In this document: piece after piece, positions 32,957 through 41,448 of the stretch | Layout: every line of letters begins with the position of its first letter | Position numbering within the stretch: the stretch's first letter is position 1 | DNA from: Telluribacter humicola | GTDB taxonomy: Bacteria; Bacteroidota; Bacteroidia; Cytophagales; Spirosomataceae | Length of the DNA: 64,000 bases | Reading direction: 5' to 3' | Assembly (NCBI RefSeq): GCF_017355935.1 | Contig: NZ_JAFIQT010000009.1 | Coordinates: forward strand, 98,019-162,018 | Program-made: the position numbers and the translations under genes | Notes under the pieces: model-generated | The model's input: the letters and a program-made list of their open reading frames with translations, nothing else | Database searches by the model: none | What the model was told of the DNA's origin: nothing

Positions 32957-34144
32957 GTGCAACGTGCTGGATCCGCTGACTTAGCCCTTATGGGAGGACA
33001 AATCCCAAGCTGGCTGTTTGAACGAATGACCCGCCTGAGCCTGCCCCTGGTGGAGGCTATTCTGATTGAGTACGGCCAGCAGGAGTTCCTCCGGCGGCTG
33101 GCCGATCCTTTCTGGTTTCAGAGCTTTGGGGCTGTGATCGGGACGGACTGGAACTCTTCGGGCGTCACCACGGCCGTCATGGGTGCCCTGAAGAAGGCGT
33201 TGAACCCACAGGCCCGGGAGCTGGGACTCTACGTGTGCGGGGGCAAAGGCAAGCACTCCCTGCAGACGCCCGCTGAACTGGTGACGGTGGGCGAGTGCAC
33301 CGGTCTGGATGGTCACTACCTGGCCCAGTGCAGTAAGCTGAGTGCCAAAGTGGATAACACGGCGGTACAGGATGGCTTCCAGCTGTACCTGCATAGCTTT
33401 GTGGTGAGCGACAAGGGCGACTGGTCGGTGGTACAGCAGGGAATGCAGCCCGGTAGCTCCACTGCCCGTCGCTATCATTGGCACTCAGGACACATTCAGT
33501 CATTCGTAAAGGAACCACATACAGCCATTTGTGGTGATAATCAGGGTGATATTCTGAACCTGGTGGACCGGGAAGCCACGCCCACGCAGCAAGGTATTCT
33601 TGCCATTACCCGGGAAGACCCGGCTAAGATCCTCATGGAAATCCCGCGGATGACGCTGCCGACGCACCACGAGGTGCGGGAGAGCGACGTGGATCTGAAG
33701 AGGCTGGGCAGCATCCTGTGGCTGGCGCAGGAGCAAGGCTCCTCTACCTTTGAAGACCTGCTGCTTCTGAAAAGCCTGGGGCCGTGGACGCTGCAGTCGC
33801 TCACGCTGGTCATTGAGGTAATTCATGGTACTCCGTCGCGCTTTACCGACCCGGCCCGCTTTGCCTTCGCGCACGGGAGCAAGGGCGGCAAGCCTTTTCT
33901 GGTACCTACCCATGTGTACGACGAAACCATCGCTACCCTGAAAACATCGGTGGAGATAGCAAAGCTGGGCCAGACGGACAAGCACGAGGCTATAAAGAAA
34001 CTGACTAAAATGGCACAGGCCGCCGAAAAGAACTTTCAGCCCAGCGACAGCTTTGACGACCTGCTCCGCAAAGAGAATAGGGATGCCTGGAAGCACGGTG
34101 GCCGGACCATCCACGGGTATTCGAAGCCACCGGAAAAGGAGTAG
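32957..34144 (+). CDS. DUF763 domain protein
   Basis: A 395-residue protein of DUF763. Diagnostic stretches: RAGSADLALMGGQIPSWLFE, DWNSSGVTTAVMGALK, GGKGKHSLQTPAELV, then HSFVVSDKGDWSVVQQGM with ARRYHWHS, and AHGSKGGKPFLVPTHVYDET near the end. The GTG start at 32957 is the only start after the in-frame upstream stop, and it reproduces the family's N-terminus. The C-terminal LLLLKSLGPWTLQSLTLV resembles a helix-hairpin-helix. Family function is unknown; coupling to a DNA glycosylase suggests a nucleic-acid-related role (inference). Confidence 0.9.
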   Translation: MQRAGSADLALMGGQIPSWLFERMTRLSLPLVEAILIEYGQQEFLRRLADPFWFQSFGAVIGTDWNSSGVTTAVMGALKKALNPQARELGLYVCGGKGKHSLQTPAELVTVGECTGLDGHYLAQCSKLSAKVDNTAVQDGFQLYLHSFVVSDKGDWSVVQQGMQPGSSTARRYHWHSGHIQSFVKEPHTAICGDNQGDILNLVDREATPTQQGILAITREDPAKILMEIPRMTLPTHHEVRESDVDLKRLGSILWLAQEQGSSTFEDLLLLKSLGPWTLQSLTLVIEVIHGTPSRFTDPARFAFAHGSKGGKPFLVPTHVYDETIATLKTSVEIAKLGQTDKHEAIKKLTKMAQAAEKNFQPSDSFDDLLRKENRDAWKHGGRTIHGYSKPPEKE

Positions 34145-34203
34145 TACAGTACCGTGACTTCCGGAGAAACTTTACTCTATCCGGTAGCAAATTTTAATTA
34201 AAG

Positions 34204-35385
34204 CTACTCCTTCACCGCCGCCAGTACCCGTTTAATCAGGCCGTTCTGGTCGCCGTTTTGCCAGCGCCATACTATGACTATATCGTGTTCGGGATCGATC
34301 CAGATGGTATTTGAACCGGCTCCGATGGCCGCGTAGCTGGTAGTGGGGGCGTCGGGCCAGGCTTTGCCGTCGGTGTTGAGCCACCACAGGTACCCATAGT
34401 CCGGGCCTACGGGACCGCGTTTGGTAGTAGCCTCTTGTACCCATTTATCGGATACAAGCTGCTTGTTTTTCCAGCGGCCGTTGCGGAGGAAGAGGTACCC
34501 GAAGCGGGCTTCGTCGCGGGTGTTGATCCAGAGACCGCCGCCCCATCGGGTACCTCCGCTCACCGAAGGCATTGGTTTACCGTTGATCTCGACGATGGAG
34601 TTGCGGTAGGGTACCCAGCGCCAGGTATCCGACGCACCGATCGGGTCCATGATCTCGTCCTTCAGTACCTCTGGCAGGGGCTTCTGCCACAGGCGCAGCA
34701 GCGACAGGGCCAGGCGGTTGATACGGGTATCGTTGTACTCGTAGTAGGTACCCGGCTCCTGCAGGGTGCGTGGTTTACGCTCGCCTTTACCGTAGGCTTC
34801 CTTGCCCACAAAGTCATGCTTCTTCCCCCATAACTTGCCTTCCCATTCGCTGTTCTGACGGGCGTGGTGTTCCCAGGTAATTTTGCGGTTCTGCTCCGAA
34901 TCGTAGCCGCCGTCTTTGATATAAGTCGCAACCGGATCAGTGATGTCTTTAATCATCCCGCGGTCGATGGTAAGGCCGAGAATGGTGGACAGGAAGCTCT
35001 TGGCTACGCTGTACGTAGGATCTACGGCTTTGGTGTCGCTCCACTCGGCTACGATGTAGCCATCCTTGATGATAATCCCGTTGGTACTGGCCCGTGTGGG
35101 AGGCAGAGGACCGAGCGGTTCTCCGAATATCTCTTTCTGCGTCGAAAAATCTTTGGGCATCTGCTGTGTCTCCTGCGTCTGGGCCCAGGCTATTGCTTCT
35201 TGTAACAGTGCCGCGTCCATGCCTGCTTCCTCGGGCTTCCGCTGCTTCCAGTCTCCTTTACCAGGGTAGTAGTAGCTATGTGTAGTGGGCTGTGAAGTAC
35301 CTGCGTGGGCGGCCTGGCGAGGTTGTGGCTGGCAGGCGAGGAGGCTGGCTGTAAAGGCTAGTGCAAAAAGAATATATCTGATCAT
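34204..35385 (-). CDS. Serine hydrolase, beta-lactamase class C / PBP-like lipoprotein
   Basis: A 393-residue lipoprotein (ALAFTASLLAC, lipidated Cys18). The catalytic S-x-x-K motif is SVAK at 126-129, and a Y-x-N motif appears in YYEYNDTRIN. The third box is less clear; the C-terminal HDIVIVWRW strand takes its place. This is the EstB/AmpC-like family of serine hydrolases, which act on peptides, esters or unknown substrates; resistance to beta-lactams should not be assumed. It is transcribed leftward, convergent with DUF763, and has no operon partners. Confidence 0.88.
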   Translation of the reverse strand: MIRYILFALAFTASLLACQPQPRQAAHAGTSQPTTHSYYYPGKGDWKQRKPEEAGMDAALLQEAIAWAQTQETQQMPKDFSTQKEIFGEPLGPLPPTRASTNGIIIKDGYIVAEWSDTKAVDPTYSVAKSFLSTILGLTIDRGMIKDITDPVATYIKDGGYDSEQNRKITWEHHARQNSEWEGKLWGKKHDFVGKEAYGKGERKPRTLQEPGTYYEYNDTRINRLALSLLRLWQKPLPEVLKDEIMDPIGASDTWRWVPYRNSIVEINGKPMPSVSGGTRWGGGLWINTRDEARFGYLFLRNGRWKNKQLVSDKWVQEATTKRGPVGPDYGYLWWLNTDGKAWPDAPTTSYAAIGAGSNTIWIDPEHDIVIVWRWQNGDQNGLIKRVLAAVKE

Positions 35386-35489
35386 TTCACTGGGTTGATA
35401 TCTCTGGCTAAACTACGAAAAAAGGCAGAGGGAACTACTTGCTGGAAAAAATGAAAATGATGAACAGTAAGAGGAACCAAAATAATTTT

Positions 35490-35514
35490 TATATTTGTTG
35501 CGTATTCAACAATT
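35490..35514 (+). promoter_or_regulatory. marR promoter -7 element overlapped by an operator-like palindrome
   Basis: TATATTTG at 35490-35497 is a full -7 match. It overlaps an inverted repeat TTGTTG-N6-CAACAA at 35495-35512. Within it, TTGCGTATTCAACAATT (35498-35514) recurs with two differences at 35973-35989 upstream of the next gene. A repressor bound here would block transcription. Confidence 0.65.
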
Positions 35515-35518
35515 ACAA

Positions 35519-35953
35519 ATGGCAATATACGAATATGATAAGTCGTACGGACGCACCTTGGGTATAGCGTATACGCAGGTGTACCGACGGCTGGCGAAGT
35601 ACCTGAAGGAACGGGACATACCAGTGACGCCCGATCAGTTTAGGGTACTGACCCACCTGTGGCAGAATGACAGCTGTTCACAGCAGCACCTGGCCGAAGG
35701 TACTAACCGCGATCGGGCCAACGTGACCCGAATAATCGATATTCTGGAGCGGGAGGGGATCGTGGAGCGGCAGCCGCACGAGAGTGACCGCCGGGCTTTT
35801 CGGATCGTCCTTACCGAAAAGGGTAAGGCCATTGAAGCCGAGGCTGCTGAGTGCGGTCGGCAGGCCATTCAGGACTCGCTAGAGGGGGTAACTCCCGAGG
35901 AGCTGGAGGTGTGTATGCGTGTGCTGCGAAAAACAATCCAAAATTTAACCTAA
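35519..35953 (+). CDS. MarR-family transcriptional regulator
   Basis: From the ATG at 35519, 144 residues. The winged-helix core is visible: VTPDQFRVLTHLWQNDSC, SQQHLAEGTNRDRANVTRII (recognition helix), LEREGIVERQPHESDRRAFR (wing with the conserved D-R-R) and the C-terminal dimer helix. A TTG start at 35495 would place the operator inside the gene, so I prefer the ATG. The promoter carries an inverted repeat overlapping the -7 element, indicating autorepression, and a near-identical site precedes the next gene. Ligand unknown. Confidence 0.93.
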   Translation: MAIYEYDKSYGRTLGIAYTQVYRRLAKYLKERDIPVTPDQFRVLTHLWQNDSCSQQHLAEGTNRDRANVTRIIDILEREGIVERQPHESDRRAFRIVLTEKGKAIEAEAAECGRQAIQDSLEGVTPEELEVCMRVLRKTIQNLT

Positions 35954-35972
35954 GTTTTTTTTGACCATATAA

Positions 35973-35989
35973 TTGCGCATTTAACAATT
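35973..35989 (+). promoter_or_regulatory. Second MarR-operator-like site upstream of membrane gene
   Basis: TTGCGCATTTAACAATT shares 15 of 17 bases with the site at the marR promoter (35498-35514). A further ATTTAACA occurs at 35993-36000. It lies 31 bp before the DUF6069-like gene and probably marks it as a MarR target. Confidence 0.55.
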
Positions 35990-36019
35990 GAATATTTAAC
36001 ATAAACTTTTACAAATACT

Positions 36020-36445
36020 ATGACAACCAAACTCTCTTTCGGACAAGCGATCAAGACCGGCCTATCCGCTGGCGTAGTCGCTGCTGCTATCAACTCTGTC
36101 CTTTTCCTGCTCTTTAGATCGCTGGGCCTCATTACTGACGATGTATTTGTACAGCCTGACATGCCCATGACGGTAGTGCCCGTCATAATTTCTAGTCTGG
36201 TACCTTCGGTACTTGCCGGTATGGTATACTACCTGCTGGACCGGTTCACGGCTAACGGGTACCGAAATTTCCTCATCCTGAGTATCGTGCTGTTGCTGCT
36301 GTCGTTTGCTAATCCGTTCATGATGATCCCGAACGTACCGGTTAGCTATGGTATAGCTTTGGACCTGATGCACGTTACAGTGGTGGTATCGCTGCTTTAT
36401 TTCCTGCGGCGGGCTACAACTCCTACCGGAAAAGTAGTGCTATAA
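36020..36445 (+). CDS. Four-helix membrane protein, DUF6069-like
   Basis: A 141-residue inner-membrane protein with four hydrophobic segments. The segment QPDMPMTVVPVIISSLVPSVLAG contains the 'pMt..pVi..Sl.p' pattern that I associate with DUF6069. No catalytic motif is seen. It follows marR by 66 bp on the same strand, with an operator-like site between, so it is probably the regulated target. Function unknown. Confidence 0.7.
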   Translation: MTTKLSFGQAIKTGLSAGVVAAAINSVLFLLFRSLGLITDDVFVQPDMPMTVVPVIISSLVPSVLAGMVYYLLDRFTANGYRNFLILSIVLLLLSFANPFMMIPNVPVSYGIALDLMHVTVVVSLLYFLRRATTPTGKVVL

Positions 36446-36481
36446 CTAAATCTTAGCGGCGTTAGTCACGCCCAACTGGCT

Positions 36482-36838
36482 ATGGAACAGCTATTGTTCG
36501 AATACCAGGCACCCGAGCCGGATGCCAAAGTACTGGTCCTCTTTGGCGGTAGCCCTGTGCGCCGCGATGGCGTTATCCGCTCGTTGCGCCGCATTGGGAG
36601 TGTGAGTATCTACGGTACCCTGAGCCAGGAAGAGGGACTCCGAAAGGTAGAGGAGCTCGGGAATGTGGACCTGGTACTTATTGGCGGCCGCTACACCCAG
36701 GAGCAGCGCCTCCGGATCAGGGAGTACCTGCGGGACCACTGGCCGACGGTGCAGGTTACGGAGCCGGGACTGGATTATCCTTACGACGATACTATCATTG
36801 CAGAGCGCATCAAAGAGCTCCTGTACAGACAGGAATAG
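36482..36838 (+). CDS. Small unrecognised protein, receiver-like fold possible
   Basis: A 118-residue soluble protein. It alternates strands and helices: AKVLVLFGGSP, a helix RDGVIRSLRRIG, a strand VSIYGTLS, VDLVLIGGRY, an amphipathic helix, VQVTEPGLDYPYDD, and a final helix. This resembles a receiver/Rossmann-like fold but lacks a clear phospho-acceptor pocket. It is 37 bp after the DUF6069-like gene on the same strand and may be the last gene of the marR unit. No function can be assigned. Confidence 0.65.
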   Translation: MEQLLFEYQAPEPDAKVLVLFGGSPVRRDGVIRSLRRIGSVSIYGTLSQEEGLRKVEELGNVDLVLIGGRYTQEQRLRIREYLRDHWPTVQVTEPGLDYPYDDTIIAERIKELLYRQE

Positions 36839-36889
36839 GCGCAGGAAGCATAAAAGAGCAGGGACAACAGGAGGATTTGTTTAACAATA

Positions 36890-36927
36890 GGGTTATTTTG
36901 TTTAGCTTTGGTTAAACAAAATAACCC
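36890..36927. promoter_or_regulatory. 15-bp hairpin upstream of TonB receptor, with -7 element in the loop
   Basis: Perfect inverted repeat GGGTTATTTTGTTTA / TAAACAAAATAACCC with an 8-base loop. TAGCTTTG (36903-36910), a full -7 match, lies across the loop. A TTTG 23 bp upstream is a possible -33. It could be an operator for the receptor at 36976 or a terminator of the preceding gene. Confidence 0.5.
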
Positions 36928-36975
36928 GCAGCCGGTTCAACGTATATTCTTGTGAACCAATCCTCTTTTGATACT

Positions 36976-39447
36976 ATGCGATCATTCTTACTTTTTTATT
37001 CAACCTTACTAGTACATACTGTTTTCCAACTTTTTCCTACCGCCTACGCCCAGAAGCAGGGGGCAGTGTTGGGAACGGTCAAGGATAGCAGAACCCGCGA
37101 ACCGCTCGTAGGCGTCACTATACAAGCGGAAGGTACTTCGCTGGGTACCACCACTGATGCTGAAGGCGCGTACCGACTCGAAATTCCTACCGGCAGCTAC
37201 AACCTCAAAGCCACCTTTGTGGGCTATAGCCCCTTTACCAAGTTCAACGTAGTAGTGACGTCAGGTAACGCGCAGCAGATTAACTTTGAGCTTGTTGAGG
37301 AAACAGTACAGCTGGAAGCAGCCACGGTGGTACTAAACCGTTCTATCTCGGTGGCCACAGCCGAAACACCCAACTCGGTGCAGAAGCTCACAACTGAGGA
37401 AATCAAGAACAACCCCGGTGGCAACTTCGATATTTCACGGGTGATTCAGGTACTTCCCGGGGTAGGCGGTACGGCAGGATCGGTGGGAGGCTTCCGAAAT
37501 GACCTTATTATTCGGGGAGGTGGACCTAATGAAAACGTCTTTTATCTGGATGGGATCGAAATTCCGGTCATCAACCACTTTGCTACGCAGGGCAGTTCCG
37601 GCGGTCCCACGGGTATCCTGAACGTATCATTTATTGAAGATGCTACACTAAGCTCGAGTAGTTTCAACGCCCGCTACGACAATGCCCTGTCGTCGGTGCT
37701 GCAGTTTAAGCAGCGGACCGGTAATCCCGACCGCTTCCAGGGCAACGTGCGAGTTAGCTCTACGGAGGTAGCGGGTACTGTAGAGGGGCCTATTACCGAA
37801 AAGACCACCTACCTGGCCTCGGTGCGGCGGTCGTACCTACAGCTCTTGTTCCAGGCCATTGACCTACCCATCCGGCCCAACTACTGGGATTTTCAGTACA
37901 AGATTACCTCGAAGCTCAACAAGAAAACAACCCTGACGGCGCTGGGTGTAGGGGCCATTGATGAGTTTTCGTTTGCGGTACCCAAGGAGTCGTCGCCGGA
38001 GAAGGAGTATATCCTGCGCTCCAACCCAAACATCAACCAGTGGAACTACACGGTAGGCTTTTCGCTGCAGCGCCTGCTCGAAAACGGCTTTATGAATATC
38101 TCGGCCAGCCGCAACATGTTCGACAACCGGCTGGATAAGTTTGAGGATAAGCAGGAGGGAAACGAGGCGGCACGCACGCTGAAGAGCCAGTCGCAGGAGA
38201 TCGAAAACAAGTTCCGGCTGGACGTGAACAAGTCGCTGGGGGCGTGGGAGTGGAGCTACGGAGCCATGCTACAATACGTGAAGTACAACAACGACTTCTT
38301 CAACCTGCTGCGCCGCCAGATCCTCAGCGAGCAGGGACAAGTGGTACAGCCGGAGGTAGCCATCCGATTCAACACAGCCATTGATTTCTTTAAGTATGGA
38401 GCCTTTGTGCAGGTAAACCGCAAGCTGGCTGATAACCGGCTGAACCTGTCGGCGGGACTGCGCACAGACATGAACTCTTTTACTACCACCGGCACTAATC
38501 CACTGCGGACGCTGAGTCCGCGGGCGTCGGTGAGTTACCAGCTGAGTGACCAGTGGCGGGTAAGCGGCTCATTGGGGCGGTACTTCAAGGTACCTATCTA
38601 TACCGTACTAGGCTACAAGCAGCCCGTCGGCGGCTCCGATCCCAGCTATGTATTCCCTAACCGTTCCAGCGACTATATCCGCTCCGACCACGCTGTGGCG
38701 GGGCTGGAGTGGATACCCACGCCCAGTACCCGCGTCACCGTAGAGGGCTTCCTGAAGCAGTACGCCAACTACCCGGTATCGGTGCGCGACGGGCTATCAC
38801 TGGCCAACCAGGGTGGTGAATTTGGTGCCATTGGCAACGAAGCTGTGACCAGTACGGGCGAGGGGCGGAGCCGGGGTGTAGAGTTTTTTGTGCAGCAGAA
38901 GCTGATCGGCAGCTTTTTCGGGGTGCTGAGCTATACCTACTTCCGTTCGGAGTTTACAGGGCGCGATGGAGTGTATAAGCCTTCCGCCTGGGATACGCGC
39001 CACCTGGTGTCTACGCAGGTGGGGTACAAGTTTAAAAAGGGCTGGGAGATTGGCGGAAAGTACCTGTTGCAGGGCGGAGCACCCTATACGCCCTTTGACC
39101 TGGCTGCTTCCCAGCGCAATTACGCTTCGGTGGGGGTTGGTATTCTGGACTATACCCGCCTCAATACCCAGCGCCTGCGCCCATTCAGCCGCTTCGACCT
39201 CCGTATAGATAAGAAGTGGAACGCCCGCCGGTACTCAGTGGATGCTTTCATTGATATCCAGAACCTGTTCCTGACCAACAACCCGGCCTTTCCGCAGTAT
39301 ACCTTCGAGCGTAATGACGATAACACCGGCTTCCGTACCAATGATAACCTAGCCCTGCGGCCCGACGGCAGCAATGCTGTTCCGCTGATTCTACGGAACG
39401 AAGACGCTACTGTGACCCCGGCGCTGGGGCTGGTTGTGGAGTTTTAG
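36976..39447 (+). CDS. TonB-dependent receptor (FecA/CirA-like)
   Basis: From the ATG at 36976, 823 residues. Signal peptide SFLLFYSTLLVHTVFQ...AYAQ, a CarboxypepD_reg-like domain (GTVKDSRTREPLVGVTIQ...), a plug (QVLPGVGGTAGSVGGF then DLIIRGGGPNENVFYLDGIE), and a barrel. The last strands read TPALGLVVEF with terminal Phe. No STN domain. A GTG at 36952 would add eight residues before the signal; I prefer 36976. No lipoprotein partner is adjacent. The predicted promoter lies within a 15-bp palindrome, suggesting regulation. Cargo unknown. Confidence 0.92.
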   Translation: MRSFLLFYSTLLVHTVFQLFPTAYAQKQGAVLGTVKDSRTREPLVGVTIQAEGTSLGTTTDAEGAYRLEIPTGSYNLKATFVGYSPFTKFNVVVTSGNAQQINFELVEETVQLEAATVVLNRSISVATAETPNSVQKLTTEEIKNNPGGNFDISRVIQVLPGVGGTAGSVGGFRNDLIIRGGGPNENVFYLDGIEIPVINHFATQGSSGGPTGILNVSFIEDATLSSSSFNARYDNALSSVLQFKQRTGNPDRFQGNVRVSSTEVAGTVEGPITEKTTYLASVRRSYLQLLFQAIDLPIRPNYWDFQYKITSKLNKKTTLTALGVGAIDEFSFAVPKESSPEKEYILRSNPNINQWNYTVGFSLQRLLENGFMNISASRNMFDNRLDKFEDKQEGNEAARTLKSQSQEIENKFRLDVNKSLGAWEWSYGAMLQYVKYNNDFFNLLRRQILSEQGQVVQPEVAIRFNTAIDFFKYGAFVQVNRKLADNRLNLSAGLRTDMNSFTTTGTNPLRTLSPRASVSYQLSDQWRVSGSLGRYFKVPIYTVLGYKQPVGGSDPSYVFPNRSSDYIRSDHAVAGLEWIPTPSTRVTVEGFLKQYANYPVSVRDGLSLANQGGEFGAIGNEAVTSTGEGRSRGVEFFVQQKLIGSFFGVLSYTYFRSEFTGRDGVYKPSAWDTRHLVSTQVGYKFKKGWEIGGKYLLQGGAPYTPFDLAASQRNYASVGVGILDYTRLNTQRLRPFSRFDLRIDKKWNARRYSVDAFIDIQNLFLTNNPAFPQYTFERNDDNTGFRTNDNLALRPDGSNAVPLILRNEDATVTPALGLVVEF

Positions 39448-39470
39448 AAGGCGGGTACTTATGCTGATAC

Positions 39471-39495
39471 CTGTGACACGGTCCCCGTGCCACGG
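39471..39495. repeat. Dispersed palindrome copy 5 (imperfect)
   Basis: CTGTGACACGG and CCGTGCCACGG form an imperfect stem (two non-Watson-Crick positions, one of them a possible G-U pair) with a 3-base loop. It lies 23 bp after the receptor stop. Degenerate member of the GTGCCAC/GTGGCAC family. Confidence 0.7.
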
Positions 39496-39670
39496 GTAAG
39501 TAGCTTCACCAACTATTCCAGAGGCTGTGCAGACACAGCCCCTTTTGCGTTTTAGAGGTACCTATTCTACCGTAAAGAAAAAAAAAGAGGTAGATCGTCT
39601 GCTTCAAAGTTCAATTTTTTATATTGTCAGACCAGCCGACGTATTGACACACTCATCCTCTAACCACCCC

Positions 39671-40333
39671 ATGAAGCACTATATCTTCGAGTACACTAAT
39701 CAGAAAGCCCTTTCCCTACTGATAGGTGCCTGCTTTGCTTTGTTACTAATCATTCCACTAGGTTTGTATTACCTGATCCCATTCGTTGGCAATACGTTAA
39801 AAGTTATACTAGCGATAGGTATCCCTTTTCTCGTTTTCTTTCTCTGCAGGAAGAGAATAAATGAAGAGGGAGAAGCCCAGCTGGAGGATTCGTCGATTAC
39901 CTTTATCCTTGCCAACCAGACTCACTCTATTCAGTTTAGCGAGATTAAATCCTATAAAGTAGAGCACTATAATGGTACCAGACTGATCTGTACCTTTAAG
40001 GATAATACCAAATTCAAACTACTGGCCAATAGTTACTTCTGTAAGGCAGAAGTGTTTGAATCGCTATGTGATGATCTGGAACATACCATCAATCAGTACA
40101 TCCTCGAAACCAATACCGAACTGGTTCGTAAGCCTTCTATTTTTGAGCAAAAGTGGATGCCGGTGTTTCTGGTGATCATGACATTAGGGATTGTTTGGGT
40201 ATTCTTCCGAACTTATACGGAAGGAAAAACCCCTCCTACCTCTATCTATACCTCTATTGCCATTTTTGCGGGCTTATGGGTTGCCTACTTTAAGGCGCGT
40301 GAAAAAAGTAAGGGTAAAGTGCCTCAAATCTAG
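39671..40333 (+). CDS. Membrane protein with PH-like soluble segment, unrecognised
   Basis: From the ATG at 39671, 220 residues. Two helices at the N-terminus (LSLLIGACFALLLIIPLGLYYLI and VILAIGIPFLVFFLC), a soluble beta-rich middle (SSITFILANQTHSIQFSEIKS, then LICTFKDNTKFKLLA) that has the strand pattern of bacterial PH-like domains, and two C-terminal helices. An upstream start at 39527 would add a poorly composed leader. It precedes a secreted DUF6624 gene by 11 bp; both may be one transcript. Function unknown. Confidence 0.65.
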   Translation: MKHYIFEYTNQKALSLLIGACFALLLIIPLGLYYLIPFVGNTLKVILAIGIPFLVFFLCRKRINEEGEAQLEDSSITFILANQTHSIQFSEIKSYKVEHYNGTRLICTFKDNTKFKLLANSYFCKAEVFESLCDDLEHTINQYILETNTELVRKPSIFEQKWMPVFLVIMTLGIVWVFFRTYTEGKTPPTSIYTSIAIFAGLWVAYFKAREKSKGKVPQI

Positions 40334-40344
40334 CACAGGGAACT

Positions 40345-41298
40345 ATGAAGCGCTTTATACTGCTAGTAAGCTTTTTGTGGATAGTGAGCAGGCCTGTGGT
40401 AGCGCAGGAGGTTATCTATGCCACACAGGATACTGTTTATATCAATGCCGTGGAAGCAGCGCTGAAAGCCTTGAAGGAGGGAGACTGTACTAGCTGTCTG
40501 GCCCAGTACAAACGCGCTTTTTCGGTTAATCACACCAGTGCCATGAGTGCCCTACGAGCGTCGGTTTGTGCCTATCAGTGTCAGCAGCAGGAGCAAGCGC
40601 TGATATATATGAAAAAAGCCATCGCATTGGACTGGGAACTTAGCGAGGAGATCTGGGAAGATCAACAGGAGCGTCCGGAGCTAGCTCCTCTGCGAGCCAG
40701 CGCCCTGGCGGCTGATTTTCAGCGGTACCTCGACGAGAAGAAGATAGCCGCAGGACGTAACCCGGACCTTGAACGCGAGTTAGCAGCTATTCGTGAAGCT
40801 GACCAGAAGCCCCGGCTGAAGATGGATACCGTCGGCCGGGAGTATGGATTTAATTCTCCGCAGGCAAAACCCGTGTGGGAAGAGATGGTGCGGGCCGATT
40901 CTGTCAATCTTCCTAAAATAGAGCGGATCTTGCAACAGTACGGCTACCCTGGTAAAAGTCTGGTTGGCGAAGAGCAGTCTATGACGGCCTGGTTAGTGAT
41001 CCAGCACGCTCCACTGGCAGTGCAGGAAAAGTACTTCCCCCTGATTCAAAAAGCGGCTCAACAGGGCGAACTGGAGAAATCACACCTTGCTTTACTGGTA
41101 GATCGTATCCGTGTATTTAAAGGGCAAAAGCAGCTATACGGATCTCAGGTAAAGAATGGCCCGGATGGTAAGCCTGCCGGATTTGAACCTATCGAAGATG
41201 AGCCCAATGTGAACAAACGACGAGCAGAGATGGGGCTTGGCCCGCTCGAGGACTACGCCAGATACTTTGGCTTTGAGTATGTATTACCTAAGGAGTAG
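40345..41298 (+). CDS. Secreted protein with DUF6624-like C-terminal domain
   Basis: A 317-residue protein with a signal peptide (RFILLVSFLWIVSRPVVAQ). The first half resembles tetratricopeptide-type helices with four Cys (DCTSCLAQY...CAYQCQQQ). The C-terminal half has the DUF6624 pattern: D-S-V-N-L-P...LQQYGYPGKSLVGEEQSM, WLVIQHAPLAVQEKYFPLI, ALLVDRIRVFKGQKQLYGSQ, and a final KRRAEMGLGPLEDY. DUF6624 function is unknown. It follows the membrane gene at 39671 by 11 bp. Confidence 0.78.
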   Translation: MKRFILLVSFLWIVSRPVVAQEVIYATQDTVYINAVEAALKALKEGDCTSCLAQYKRAFSVNHTSAMSALRASVCAYQCQQQEQALIYMKKAIALDWELSEEIWEDQQERPELAPLRASALAADFQRYLDEKKIAAGRNPDLERELAAIREADQKPRLKMDTVGREYGFNSPQAKPVWEEMVRADSVNLPKIERILQQYGYPGKSLVGEEQSMTAWLVIQHAPLAVQEKYFPLIQKAAQQGELEKSHLALLVDRIRVFKGQKQLYGSQVKNGPDGKPAGFEPIEDEPNVNKRRAEMGLGPLEDYARYFGFEYVLPKE

Positions 41299-41448
41299 GG
41301 GGAGGGGGTCGTCAGATCTGAGGGGCCTCACCACCCTCTGCACAACGTATAGAAAAGGTTGGTGGATGCAGGTCAGGAAAATTAGGGCTGACGTACCCCA
41401 GTTACAAACTATGGCATGGGCAAGTTTATCTTCCGTAACAAGGATTCC

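Noticed and set aside
34204..35385. The serine hydrolase as a beta-lactam resistance gene
   Set aside because: It has SxxK and a YxN-like motif but no clear third class C box, and the wider family includes many esterases and peptidases; resistance is not supported.
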